Of a stretch of 64,000 nucleotides of DNA, positions 37,306 to 49,371 are shown piece by piece. Origin of the DNA: Montifringilla adamsi (Eukaryota > Chordata > Aves > Passeriformes > Passeridae); assembly GCA_017590115.1 (NCBI GenBank), contig JAGGNK010003335.1, forward strand, positions 6,511,916-6,575,915, given 5' to 3'. The position numbers were made by a program, and so were the translations under genes. The stretch's first letter is position 1; every line of letters begins with the position of its first letter. The notes below the pieces were generated by a model, which was not told the DNA's origin, did not search any database, and was given only the letters and a program-made list of their open reading frames with translations.

Positions 37306-40300
37306 AGCTGGGCAGCTGTTGGCTCTAAAAGCTGCATAACCAACATGGGTGAGTCACGAGCTCTACATCCCAAGCAGATGTGTGAGAAATATAGACACTG
37401 GAATTGAATGCTGTCATCCAATCAATCACACCCACTCTCTCTGTCCAGGCTTGGGGTCACCTGAGCATGACAATTCTGTGGTTCCCTATTTTTGAGGTAC
37501 CCTTACACCAGTGATGTACCTTCAGCATCCAGACTGTGGATGTGTGGCATACTGGTCATGGGACAGATCCTGCTTGTGCAAATTTGCAGGCAAATGATAA
37601 AAGTGGGTAGGAAGTCAGTGCACTGACTGCCTGTAGCAACGGCCTGTCCATCCTTTTGTGACAGAGTTTTCAGCCTATTTTCTCACTTGCCAACACAGGC
37701 TGGGCCCTCTCTTGCGACACTGCTCTGTTTTGGGGAGGAGACGCCTTCCGAGCAGTGCCTGCGCCAGTAGCCTGAATTAGAAACCTGCACTCTGCTTGAT
37801 GGATGCAGCTATTGTTAACACAAACAAGCGGGTGGATGTTTCATTAATCACAGCCCATAAACCATTTTGACTAACTGAAAAAATATTTCCTCTGTCTTAT
37901 TCATGCCATAGTTCCTCTGAGCCTTTTAGCCCATTTGTATGGACTAGAGAATGAGTTGCTACCCGTTATGCAGTGTGTCCTGCCCTTCCCTTGCTTTGTA
38001 AACACGAGCAGCTCCATTCCATGATGTGTTTTGATGAGCTGCCAAGAGCCAGCTAATGTACTATTTGCTGACAAGTATATGTTATTAATCCAAAAGCACT
38101 GAGCTTGTGGGTTGTGACTTTTTTTTCCAAAAGAAACATAAAAACTAAATTAAACAAGGGTGTGGATAGTCCTCAAATGCAGCTACTGTTCCTTCTGTGA
38201 TGCAGTTGCAAATGTGCAGCTCCTCCAATTTCAGGGAATTATTTAGGGCATTCTACTACTTTAACACATTTATCTTTCTGCAGAAATCACTAAAATTTAA
38301 CTGGGTGTCCTCTTCTGATTATCATTTCCCTCAATGAATTGGAATTTTAAAACAGGGGGTAAATATGTGGCAACCCTTCCTTGTACACATTGTGCTCCTT
38401 CGTGCAGCTCCATGCGTGCCAGGTGGTGACAACAGGGTGTTGGCAGCTGCTGAGAACCCCCAAACACAGCACCCATGTGACCCAGCAGGATTTCACACAT
38501 CACCCATCACCCACCTTACGGAGTTCCATGACTTTTCGGGATATACTCAGAAGACTGACATAGACCCCCAGAGTCTTTGCTACCTGGACAAATGCTATTT
38601 CAGAGAGGGTTGAAAAGGGGCTTGTAGCTCCAGCCAAAGCAAGGACCATCCCCACCCCATCTCCAGAAATGGCTTGTGGGAGGGAGTTGTGTGGAAGAGG
38701 AGGAGGAAGAGGAGGGGGAAGACGAGCTTTGAAAGCCTTCCCAAGGCAGGCACGTTGGGGTGGGTGTTCCTGAGCAGCCACCATCACTCGGGGCTGAGTG
38801 CTCACTGCACCGACAGGTTTGTGCACTGGGACCCCCCACAATGCAGAGCAGAGCGTGCCCCCAGGGCAGAGCAGTGTTAAGCTTGATGTAAAAAGATGAC
38901 AACCAAATATGAGCCGTGTAGGCAGAAAACACAGCGGCTTTCATTTCCATGTGCAGGGCACCATTTGCCTTCCAAATTCAAATGACAGCTTTTGAGGCCA
39001 TTCTTTCAGGTGACAAATGGTAATAAAGCTCCTATTTACACTGGCTGTTGACTCATCTTAGGTGGAATTATGTACTGAAATAAGTAAATAGCTTCCTATT
39101 CAATGTGATCCATATACAGCTATGGGCCACAGTACAATGCAAAGCTCCTGTATAGACAAGACCCCTGTTTGTTGTGTGCTTTTCTAGGTCACTTAGCACT
39201 TTGCCTCAAAAACGTGCTTTTTAGGACTGAGACTCCTGGTGCATGGTCTTTCCCTTGTGCAGAGTAATTCACCCTTAAAAACTAGCAAAGCTATGATTGC
39301 TTTTTAATTTGCATTGTTGACACATTAAAGATGAGCCGAGCAAACCAGGACAGCTCAGGATGCCTTTTTACATACCTGGACATGAGGCTTGTGTGCTTTA
39401 TTTTGTTAGTATCCATTTATCTAATGAGTTTTGGGACTGTTAAAAAAAATCTTGGAAAAAGGGTCTCAAGATAATTGCATTTCAGATGGTGCAATTGCTG
39501 AACCTTACATGTGCACGTAGCTTTTTCATAGCTCTGGTTTGTGTCTGTCAAACTGGTAGAAGGAGACAGAGCCTATTTTTGGTTTGGGACAGTATTTTTC
39601 TGGGGTTTTGAAAACCATTTTGGAATATTTAATTCAGTTGAAAATGTGTAATTAAAAGTCCCTTAGAAAGTAAACAAAACAAACTCCAAGAGCAATTGTT
39701 AACAGCATGGGAAAAATGTGTTTAATGTTTTTTCTCTTAAAATACTAAGAATTCTCTGAATTTAAGATAAGTAGTTTTTTAAATGGACACCCCACTGTGG
39801 TGGTGCTCAAGGATTTCTGAACCGCTCTTAAATTGCAAGGAAGAAATCAGGAAAAATAAGGAAACATGAGGTGAAGTGAATTGATAGCCATTGTGGATAT
39901 TTCAAGGTACACAACGTGCTTATGAACATTAAATCCATAAATGTGGCTCAGAAAGACATTGCAGCCCAATTCCTGCTGACTTTCCTGTCGGATGAAGCCA
40001 TCTCTCTCGTTTGAGTCTCGAGGGATTGTGGAAAGACAGTGTCCTACCTCAGCTGACAAATTAGCCAGGGCATTTTGAATCCATGTGAAACCCTGGTTGG
40101 TTGGTTATTATTTTGAGAAGCTGAAAAAGATGCAATATTGTGGTTTTCTATATACATGGATAAGCTTTTGTACCCAAGGCCAGAAGAATTTACTTTCCAT
40201 AGCTGATAGACATTACACTTCCATCTCTGTTGACTTCTTTCTCTAGAATTTCTCTAGTAGAGGCTGAAATCACTGCTTTGCAAAAATCACTGTCCAGGGA

Positions 40301-41999
40301 ACAAGCCAGGTATTGGTGTCACTTTGTGAGGCTTTTTGAGAGAGCCAAGGTGAGTTCATGGCTGAGGGAAATAGCAAGAAGAGGAATCCAGGTCTTCCAG
40401 AGCTCTTCCAGGTTCATGTCCCACTATCACTGCTGCAAGAATCTTCCCCATCTCAGGAGTTTGTGTTTCTCTGCAGAGAAGAGCATCTCTACTTGCCTGA
40501 CACATCATGAGTGCACAAACATCTCTGCTGGAAGACAACAAACATTATCTTTTGTTGCTGGAGAGTAAAAGAGAAGTAGGGAAAGGTGTAGCAGCTCTGC
40601 AGAGTGCAAAGTGACCTATAGCCCCTCAGTGGGAGGCATGAAGTTATGTAGCTCATTAAATCTTAAAAAAGCAAGGAGAGAAGCTGCTTCCAATTATCAG
40701 GATGAAAATTAATGAAATAAAAACTACAGACAGGCTGCAGAATTATGCAATAAAAAGGGCTTTGCTGGCATTAACAAGGCGATGTGTAATATTTGTGTGG
40801 TTCTAGCTCAACCTTGGCTTGAACACACGGTGATTCTGCACATAAAATGTATCCAAATTAATGAATTAAAAATCCTTGACAATCCCATAGAATTTTCGGT
40901 TCATAGTTAAGTATTATTAGTTGGGAAATCTCCTCAGAAAGGGAAAATGAGGTTGTGATCTGTTGTCTGAGAAAATAACCTCTTTGTTAGTATAAAAGAG
41001 TCATGTGCTGGGATGACTGGCCAGAGCCATGGAAAAGCCCAACTGCTGCTTTCCTGTAGGGAATGAAGGCCCAACATAGCAAGAACTGCATGAAATGGGG
41101 TCCAGAGGAGAGCTACAGTTTGGGGCACAAGGGACCCATGGAAAGAGACAGTGGAAGTGAACATGCATGAGAAAAACTGCCTTTAAGTGCAGGAACAGCC
41201 TTATGAGAAGGCTTCACATTAACCCACAAAGAATAGCTTCCACAATGTTAGCTCTGCCTTGGGATCCAAGGAGTGTTGCCATACTAGTCCACATCTAAAA
41301 TCTTTCCAGGGCATTCTGCTACAACCAGAATTCAGAGCCTTCAGCCCTTACATGCAAAATTCAATGAACTTGATGCAGAAAATGCCGCTTTCTCCTTGAA
41401 AAAACCTTGGCCACTCCCTCCTTTTTGCTTTCCTTCCCCCAGATTGTATGAAAGAAAACAACTGCCTTTCTAGGCAGCTGCATGAAAATGTGTTTCTTTG
41501 CTTTGCCAACTCCATAAATGTAACCTTTCTTTCTGTGATAGTCATGTCTGTCTGCCATTGGATAGATGTAGGACCAAAAAAGTGTTCACCAGGGGCTGAG
41601 GAGCTCACTGGCATGGCCAGCAAGGTACAGTGAAAGCAGTATGCCTGAAAAGGTGTCAGTGGGATTGCTGTGCCCCTAAATGTAGACTCAGAACCTCCAG
41701 CTCAGGGAAAATATTGCAATCTAAACATTTATACTATTGAAAAAAAATGGGAAATCATTTGCTCAGACATAAATTAGCTCCTACAGGACAGATTTATTAT
41801 GGCATGGAATGTTTTAATGAGAAGAGGAGGTTCCACCACCATAGGACACACTTTGCATCAGAATGTTTGACATATAAACAACATTTGGGCGAAATTTTCA
41901 ACCCTGCTACGTTTAGCACTTAACGGGAGATTTGGAAGGAATTTAAGGAAGAGGGATGTGTAAATTGGTTCTTCAGTGAAATTCGGCTGCTCTGAAGTC
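37306..41999. other. Gene-free stretch with possible conserved noncoding DNA
   Basis: 37425-38295 and 38955-39845 lack open frames of 60 codons. They are rich in TAAT/ATTA, ATTTGCAT (39308-39315) and similar developmental-factor cores, and contain no recognisable repeat. Compared with neighbouring GC-rich, repeat-prone patches, they look like conserved regulatory sequence. This is inference only. No exon was recognised in the rest of the interval. Confidence 0.4.
38693..38722 (+). repeat. 30-base pure polypurine tract
   Basis: An uninterrupted G/A run built of GGAAGAGGAGGA-like units, bounded by T and C. Such tracts can form triplex DNA when mirror-symmetric, but the symmetry here is only partial. 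Confidence 0.9.
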
Positions 42000-42007
42000 T
42001 GACGTCA
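42000..42007. promoter_or_regulatory. Perfect CRE palindrome (TGACGTCA)
   Basis: The full 8-base cAMP response element TGACGTCA, with a CpG at its centre, lies at the left edge of a GC-rich patch (42000-42080). The element is bound by CREB/ATF family dimers. CpG is scarce in this window, so retention of a full CRE is mildly notable. No TATA box or first exon was identified nearby. Confidence 0.5.
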
Positions 42008-45000
42008 GGTTTGCGCACGGGAGCTGTGCTGGGATGTGGCTGGGGGCAGGGGAGGGCTGGGAGCTGGGTCTGACAGGCTCACAGAGGGGATGTTTGTGGA
42101 GAGCAGCTCTCCCTCTCTGCCTCCTTCATGCAAAGCCCTTTCTAAGCCTGCTTCACGGGATAGGAGAGATGACAGGAGCACAATTTCTGAAACGTCGTTT
42201 CTCTTTCATCTGCTACTACGCCAAAATCTTGTATTTCACGTACTTCTAAACTGGGCTATCAGCAATTCTTGAGATAGGAATCTACTGCAGCATCCCTAAG
42301 TGAAGCTGGTAGATCAGTCCCAGTTAAAGCTGATAATCAGACTGGGTGGTGGGGTCAGGAAGAGTTGTCATCAAATGATTAAAAAAGGGCAAGTAGTAGG
42401 ATTTTTCCTCTTTCCTATGGCTATTAGCAGGCAGCTTAACATCACCTGTAAGAAAATGCCAGGTCATGAGCTGGGTATTTACCTGAGAACATTTTATGTC
42501 TAGCCTACACTTATGCCAGGAACAGCTTATTTTTTTCTTCATACCTTGTTCTTGGAGGATAACAACAGCAACCCCCAAAACTCTTCCTCCTGGTCTGGTA
42601 TAAAGCACCTGTATAGGAAATGGTGGGGGAAAATGGAAAGAATTATAATTGCATTATGTTGTTCTGGCTGGCCATTCACTGAGAAAGTGGACGTAACAGA
42701 CTATCGGGGCATTTGAATTTGGATTTTAACAATGCAGATTTTAGCATTTATGACAATGGGTGTTTTGTAGACATATGAGCTATGGATTTATGGTCTTGTG
42801 CTGGTTTTCACACCCAGCACAACTTCAGAGGGGGATACTGAGCACTGGCACTGGGGAGAGCCTTTGGCTGGGAATGATGGCTGAGTTTTTCACATCAGAA
42901 ACCACATTGTCATGAACTGAACCTCTCTTCCCACCTCCTTTCCCACAGGCATGGCAGCAGCAGTGTGCTGATTGCCACTTCTGCCTGAAGGTCCCAGAAG
43001 AGTTCCTACCCTCCTTTCCCAGGCTCAGTGCTCAGGCCCCTGTCCCAGTTGTTGGCTGGCTTTGCTGGCGTGACATCCTCAGCACAGGGAGGACATGGTG
43101 TTTTATTCAAAGGAAAATATCCTTGATTGCATCATCCCAGGAGAAGTCAGGCTCAAATGGATGGGATGCTGCTTCTGGCAGAGCCCACGGAATGAGCAGC
43201 AGAGTGCTGATCCTCCTGCTGCTCTCAGGGGTTTTCCCCAGCTGTCTTTCCCAGAGGAACCCTTCCCACTCCTCCAGTGCCCATAAAGAGAAAATAGCAT
43301 CAAAAAGAAAGCTGGGAATTGCAAGTGTTTATGTATTTAGTGGCCAAAAACTGAGGGGAGAGATGGAAAAACCTGAGATTTCTGGGACAAGTATTCAAAC
43401 CATGTGCCTGCCACACTGGCTCTGAAGAATATGAATTATTATTTGGGTGTGTAACATAAGTATTCTCTCTAGGAAGCTCAAGAAGATTGCAATGGTTATT
43501 TAAAGTTTCCAAACCCATGGAGAAGAGGAAAGTATGTTCATGCAGCTTATTTAATGAATTATGCTCTATAAGGAAACTAGTGCTATATCAGGTTGGGAAA
43601 TGGGCATGCAATACCTCTCCAAAGTATTTTAATCTTAACCACAGCAGTCTTCTGAGTTATCTTGCACATAAAATTTGCTTATTTTTGTAATGCTATGAGG
43701 AAAAAAAAAATATTTCAAACAATAAGAAAAATAAGAAGTCTCACAACAAAGAGGGTACAAAGATTATTCAAGATTATTCATTTTTTACACTTCCTAAAGG
43801 TAAGTCCTGCATATTTTATCAGTTTTTCCTTCCTCTTTACATTTTGCCATGACATTTCAAAGCCAGCAGTTGAAGAATTGCTGCAGATTAAAAACATGAA
43901 CATTTTATTCAAGAGCAATATCATCAATAGCGCTGTATTTGAAGGAAAATTGCAGCATTCAGTTTTAATGTATATAAATTAAGGGAAAGAGAAGCAAAGT
44001 GTCCTCTTGCCTGTGTTGATAGAATAATTTTTAGCAGTTTGGGGCAGAAAAAAGAATATTGATGTTTGACCTTGAATTTGTTGTGGTTTTCCACAAGAAA
44101 AGGTTATGTTTAAACAGCATAAATGTCTCATCCTTCTAGGAAAAGCTGTTTTCACCTAATTCATAACATGTTTGCAGTTCTTATGTTGGTAATGAAATGC
44201 ACTGATTTGGCTGTGTAAGTAATAAATTCACTGACTAAGTTTTGCAAAAATAGCAGCCTGGCCAAATTTGCAAGATCTTGGGAAAGTCATGAAAACCATC
44301 AATCCCGGCATTCAAAAATTTACAAAGCACAACTTTGTTTTACATGAGTGCTGTTGTAATAATTTATAAATTTCATTTAGCATTTCTTTTACTTAGTAAG
44401 TATATAATTCATACAGGACAGAAATTAAGTTGTACAACACTTGGTTTCAATTTTGCAGTTCCTATTAGGGGATTTTAATGTTCTCCTACTATTGCTGCAG
44501 AGCTTTTTCTCTGCTGTTGGGCCTTATCATCCATGTGTTGGCCAGCTTAGATGAAAAGCCACATTGCATGTGCTAAACCTTCATACTAATGCTACCAAAT
44601 GAATCAATTCCTACTCTCTGACTTCTGAACCTACCCTAAGGTGAAGGAAACATGATCCACTGAGGATCATCTTGCAATTAAAACAATTCTCTATGAATCA
44701 GCATGACAATGCAGGTGCTAAGCAAGCATCTGTTCAATTAAGTTGGTTTAGCAGTTTTGAGGCAGGTCTATTTTGCTTTTTTTTTTCACATCATTAAGCT
44801 TACCTTAATGCTGGAAGCAAACAATAGCTCATTAGTGGATTAGGCGTAATTACCAGCAGCAGTCATTATTCCTGAGGCTTAATGGGCCAATTTGCTGCTG
44901 TAATAGTACCCCGGTATTGTGGTGCTCCAGCAGAAAAGCCAGTGGTGCTGGAATGAGCCATTGCCTTGGAGGCCCTGGAGATGGCTGAGCAATCCCAGCC

Positions 45001-45294
45001 CTTCCCAGGACAGCCTCCCGTGGGATGGATGGAGACCTGCTGCCAGCTGGGGGGTCCCGCCAGCTCCCAGGCTTCATTCAAGCTGAAGTGCATCCACTTC
45101 GTGCTGGGTTTGCTGTCCACACAAATTCCCGAGAGGAAAGGGAGGAATTCCAGCAGCTGTGTTAGGACTGCCCCACCTGGATTCTCTTTTTGTTAACAAT
45201 GTATTTATGAAAACATTTTTTTATTGTCTTTTACTGCAGTAGCCACATAAAGTTTTTGTTGTGCTTTGGGCCTTCTAATTTTTTCCCTGCATAA
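42008..45294. other. Gene-free stretch, AT-rich at 43.98-44.85 kb
   Basis: No exon or mobile element was recognised. 43983-44849 has no open frame of 60 codons and is rich in TAAT cores, ending in CATTAGTGGATTAGGCGTAA, which resembles clustered homeodomain sites. A tandem 10-base duplication (AAGATTATTC) lies at 43760-43779. Confidence 0.45.
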
Positions 45295-45460
45295 CGTCAT
45301 GATGTCCTTGTAGTCCCCCCGAGCTGCCTTCCCCTTCCTCCAAAGGTCACAAACTCCTCTTTTTTCTTTCACTGAGTTCCACCTCTCTGTTCAGCCAGGC
45401 TGGTATTCTTCCCTGCTGGCTCATCTTTCAGCACGTGGGCATAATGAAGACAAAAACTTG
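45295..45460 (-). mobile_element. Probable internal CR1 LINE fragment, antisense
   Basis: GTTCAGCCAGGCTGGTATTC followed by TTCCCTGCTGGCTCATCTTT and CAGCACGTGGGCATAATG resembles a recurrent avian interspersed sequence that I associate with the antisense of CR1. A GTCACAAACTCCTC segment precedes it. No CR1 3' end is attached and no reverse transcriptase frame survives. The family call is from memory and less secure than for the 3'-end copies. Confidence 0.45.
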
Positions 45461-48435
45461 TTTGTGAGCTGCCAATCTGGTACTAGGAATGAGGATGAGT
45501 GACTCAGCTTCACCTTCAGATCTCCAGCAAGCTTGGGCTGCCAGCAGGACTCAGCATCTCTGTCCTCGTGCAGTCCACAGGCAGAGGCTGAGCAGAGGAA
45601 TCAGAGACACGAGTGCAGAGGGCTGAGGGATCATTGGTCAAGTCCAAATGTGCATAATTGTAGTCCTGTTTGCAAGCAGAGTGAAATGATAATGGCAGCT
45701 GTGTTTTTATATTTAGCATTATATTTTCAGTCACTCCTTTCTACCTGAGTGCCATATCATTTTTCTGCTTTTAGGAAGGGGATTAAGAAAGGAAAAAAAT
45801 GACATAATGCTATAGTGGAGTTAAGTGCCACTTCTCCAGGCTCTTGTCAAATCTTGTTATTTGGAATAATTACCAGTGTCAGGTTTGGGGAAGGAGTTTG
45901 ATGTAAATTGCCTTAGCTTGTGCTCATTCAGTTAGAAAAGAAAACCAGTATGTTGGAAGGTAAAGGTCTGAATAGGCATCACCAGGAAAATCACTGTTTA
46001 AACAGCCTCACTTTAATATGCATGGCTGTATTTTATCTCCATTTTTCTTCATGGCATTCAGACCTGGGCAAATCCTGCTCATGCTGTGACCAATGGTGAT
46101 TTCTCATTTATTTTAATAGCCAAGCCTCCTGCTTAGCAGGAGGTCTGGTGGGCTGCTGAGAATAGTGTTCATTACTATACATGATCCCTTAAAAAACAGG
46201 GAAAAGCTAACCAGATTCATTTGTACCTCCATGCATGGGAAAGACCAACCATCTTCTACAAGCACCCTCAAAAGAAGTTTGAGGGAACCTGTCTGGGTTA
46301 TGTCTAACGCTGCAGTCCGGCCTTGGTGTCCTGACAAGCCCCAGCAGGGATATCCATGTTTTCTCTGTAGTACAAGTGAGGTTGGGTGGCAGTTTTGTGA
46401 GGTCTATGGTTGTTGTGGAGCAAGAGGACATGCCCAGGCTGGAGAGGGAAATGAGCCATTCTGACTTTGGCCTGCTGTCATCTCCCATCCAGTTACTTTC
46501 TTGCATCTGCAACTCATCTAAATTTTTAATTTATTTTTTTTTAATGGTAAAAATAATATCATTCTCAGAAGCATTTTTATACTTTTAGTGAATAGAATCC
46601 AAAACCTAAGCCCTATAAAAAACTTGAAAATAATCAACTCAATTTTTTGGATCACATCTCAGAAAACAGTGGATTTTGTTTCTTTCCATTTTGTAAGCAT
46701 AAAAAAACCACACCTCACTTTTTTCCTCTTTTCAATTTCTTTTGAGTTATGGGAGCAGTTTCTGCCTATGAATTGAAATAAATCACCACTGTAAATGTGT
46801 ACTGCTTTTTCACTTCTTGGAAAATGACCTTCAGATCCCTCCCCATCATGCATGCCATCACAGGAGACCAAGTAGGTGCTTTTGAGATAGGAATTTTTTG
46901 TAAATATATCAAAAAATTACTGTCCTGTTGTCATCCCTAAGTCCTGGGAGACAGAAGACAGCATTAGCAATCCCAAGGGTTTCCACCCTCCATGTTCTGT
47001 GTGGGGATGGCTGATCCTGGTCCATCCCCAGCTGGGCACCTCTGTCCCTGCTCCAGGGATGCTGGTGCTGCACAGCTGATGCCTGACCTGGTCTGTGGAA
47101 ATGACATCTGCCATGGGCATTGCCTTTGATCACAGCAGCAACTGACCCAGCAGCACGGCTGAGCCGGGCACTGGCTGAAAGAAGAGCCCAAGCACTGCTG
47201 CACATGCACAGCTGATGGGCTGGATTTGGAGAGGAGACTGCTTGGGACAGGCTCAGGGGGAGTCTGAGCAACCCTGCAGTCACTGCAGCAGGTTTTAACC
47301 TGCAGGTCATAAATGACCTCACCAGTCACATGTGGGAAAATGTTACTGACTCCATGAAACCTGTTGCTCTGAGAGGTTCCTAGATTTCAGCATACCTTTG
47401 TAATGAGGTAGAAATGATGGCCAGTCAGAGTCATGAGCTAGACGTGCTTTCAGCAGCAGCTCTCACAATTGTCTTCTGCTCTATTGCCAGTACTCAATTC
47501 CCATCTCAACTCTAAACATTAATGACTACTGCAGAGCCTGTGTAAATAAAGAGTCCTTGAAGTGACTTGAAGTCATAGAAATTACAGAGACACACTAAGA
47601 ATATTCAGATGCTGAAAGTGATTTTTTTATTTTGGAAGGCACAATCCTTTTTTTGGAGTGTTGGTGGCATTGGTGAGAGCCTGTGATCATTTTTTCACAT
47701 GACTCAGGTTTCAGGTGAGATACTTCTGTCTTTCAAAAGGATTGGTGTGCAATATTTGGCCAAATTAAGGGTACAGAACAATGTGTTATCCAATGGTCAC
47801 CTCATTTGTCCAGGTAATTCTCATTGCAGGTGGCTCCTGGTGCCATCAGGGTGTCCCCACAAGGATCCCACAGAGGGGCTGAAGGAAAACCTGAGTCAAC
47901 CTGTGCTGGGGAGGGCAGGTGGTGATGGAGACACCACAGCAAAGAGCCTGTTGAAAATGTTCAGTCACTTTCTTTATTTCTAGAAGCAGATGAGAGCACT
48001 GAGCCCTGAGGGTGCTCCTGCAGTCCAGCAGCCCATCACAGACCAGGGCCACAGCCATGGCTCGACTGGCAGCTTTGTGGGTTTGCCAGCCATCCAAAAT
48101 GTTTGCCAGCATTTAAAGCATGCATTGTTGTGGTTTAAACTTGGGAAGGATTTTTAAGGAAATCTTCAGCTGAGGATAAATGCCAAGAAAAGCAGCCTAC
48201 AGCTGGCCACTCACATCTTGCTGCAGCTGCCCTTGCGTTGCTGTTTGCTTTGCAGCAGCACTTCATGGTGCACATCCCAGGTGTGGGACCTGCAGGGCAC
48301 CTTCATGGCATGGAGCAATTTTGAGGAAGTTGCTCCTCCCTCAGCTGGGCAGGGCAATGTTTCTGCTGCTGTGATCAGTTTTACAAGTCAGAAATGGCCG
48401 TATTTCACTGATTACCCCATGGCTCCAGCTCTTCA
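45461..48435. other. Gene-free stretch
   Basis: No exon, RNA gene or repeat was recognised. Overlapping frames at 46909-47329 on the minus strand (137 and 121 codons) lie in a GC-rich patch and have no known domain. Confidence 0.5.
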
Positions 48436-48449
48436 GTCCCCTCTGCTGG
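48436..48449 (-). promoter_or_regulatory. CTCF-like site, one mismatch
   Basis: The plus-strand sequence GTCCCCTCTGCTGG matches the reverse form of the CTCF core (SYGCCMYCTRSTGG) at 13 of 14 positions; the third base is C instead of G. It includes the well conserved CCCTCTGCTGG part. It has the same orientation as the 28.97 kb site. Confidence 0.35.
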
Positions 48450-48954
48450 CTCTGAGCATGTGGGGTCCTTGGCTGGAGCACTGGGGAGCCATGGCAGGAC
48501 CACGAGCAGGAGAATGAGCTGCAGAAGCTCAGCTCCAGTGCATGTCCTTGGCTGCTTTTGTCCCCTGTGCTATGAGAAGTGGCTGTTGCTAGGGCGTGGA
48601 GGAGAGACAGTGACTGAAAACCACATCTCACTTCCCTTGGGTCTCCCATCCCTTGAGTCTCAGCTGCAAAGCCACATGATTGTGGATGTCAACACCAAAT
48701 GGATCAGGGGACAACGGGACTTTTGAAGTCAACTTTTGAAATCAGGTTTTGTCTCTCTTGGTTGGATTGACCTGTACCTAACTCAAAATATTCTTATTTT
48801 TCCCCCCACCAGTCGGGTCATTCAATAACTTCTCATGCAGATATTCTGGTATCTTAGAATATAACTGGGCTCACACTTCTATCTTTTCTCATGTTCTAAA
48901 TCTTGCATGCCTATTTTTGCAGAGTTTGTGGGAACTCAGCATCTGTGAGAACTC

Positions 48955-49020
48955 AGTCTGTGTCACTTGGGCTGCTGACTTGAACCTCAGGTTTAATATC
49001 TGCAAAATGAATGAGAAATG
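48955..49020 (+). mobile_element. MIR-type SINE fragment, sense (ancient)
   Basis: CTGTGTCACTTGGGCTGCTG, ACTTGAACCTCAGGTTTAAT and ATCTGCAAAATGAATGAG follow the MIR core order: TGTGACCTTGGGCAAGTCAC, TTAACCTC...CAGTTTCCTC, ATCTGTAAAATGGGGAT. It is short and diverged. Confidence 0.55.
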
Positions 49021-49225
49021 GGTTGGTTGGTGGGAGGGCTGATGGTTTCACACTGGGCTGGCAAGGCTGAATATTGGGGGAAAAAAGATAAAACCAAATC
49101 CAAGCATCAAAGAACCACCAGACAAACAGAAGAGATGAATCTTCTCAACTTTCTGGGAAGGTTCATGTTTCCAAGAGATCACCACTTAAAAATTGCTGTA
49201 GGTAGTTTTAGAGGTCTGGTTATTC

Positions 49226-49290
49226 ACTTCCCAGCTCTGCTACTGCTGTTTCCTGCAGCCTTGGTCAAGACACTTTTTATTCTTAAAGTA
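49226..49290 (+). mobile_element. MIR-type SINE fragment, sense (ancient)
   Basis: CACTTCCCAGCTCTGCTACT, then TCCTGCAGCCTTGGTCAAGA and CACTTTTTATTC. This fits the MIR order of AATCCCAGCTCTGCCACT, then GTGACCTTGGGCAAGTCACT. Because it carries a more 5' part of the MIR core than the fragment about 200 bases upstream, the two come from separate insertions, not one interrupted element. Confidence 0.55.
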
Positions 49291-49319
49291 ATAGTAGTAG
49301 AATAAAGAAATATGAGGGG

Positions 49320-49371
49320 TTTTTTTTGTTTGTTTTTTGTTTTTTTTTGTTTTTTTTTTTTTTTTTTTTTT
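49320..49371. repeat. T-rich tract with TTTG interruptions
   Basis: About 52 bases of T with four single-G interruptions, ending in a 21-base T run. It is a simple repeat lying 30 bases after a MIR-like fragment. Confidence 0.95.

Noticed and set aside
48121..48160. GTTGTGGTTTAAACTT-like sequence resembling the start of some avian LTRs
   Set aside because: The similarity stops after about a dozen bases, and no LTR end, polyadenylation region or retroviral interior follows.
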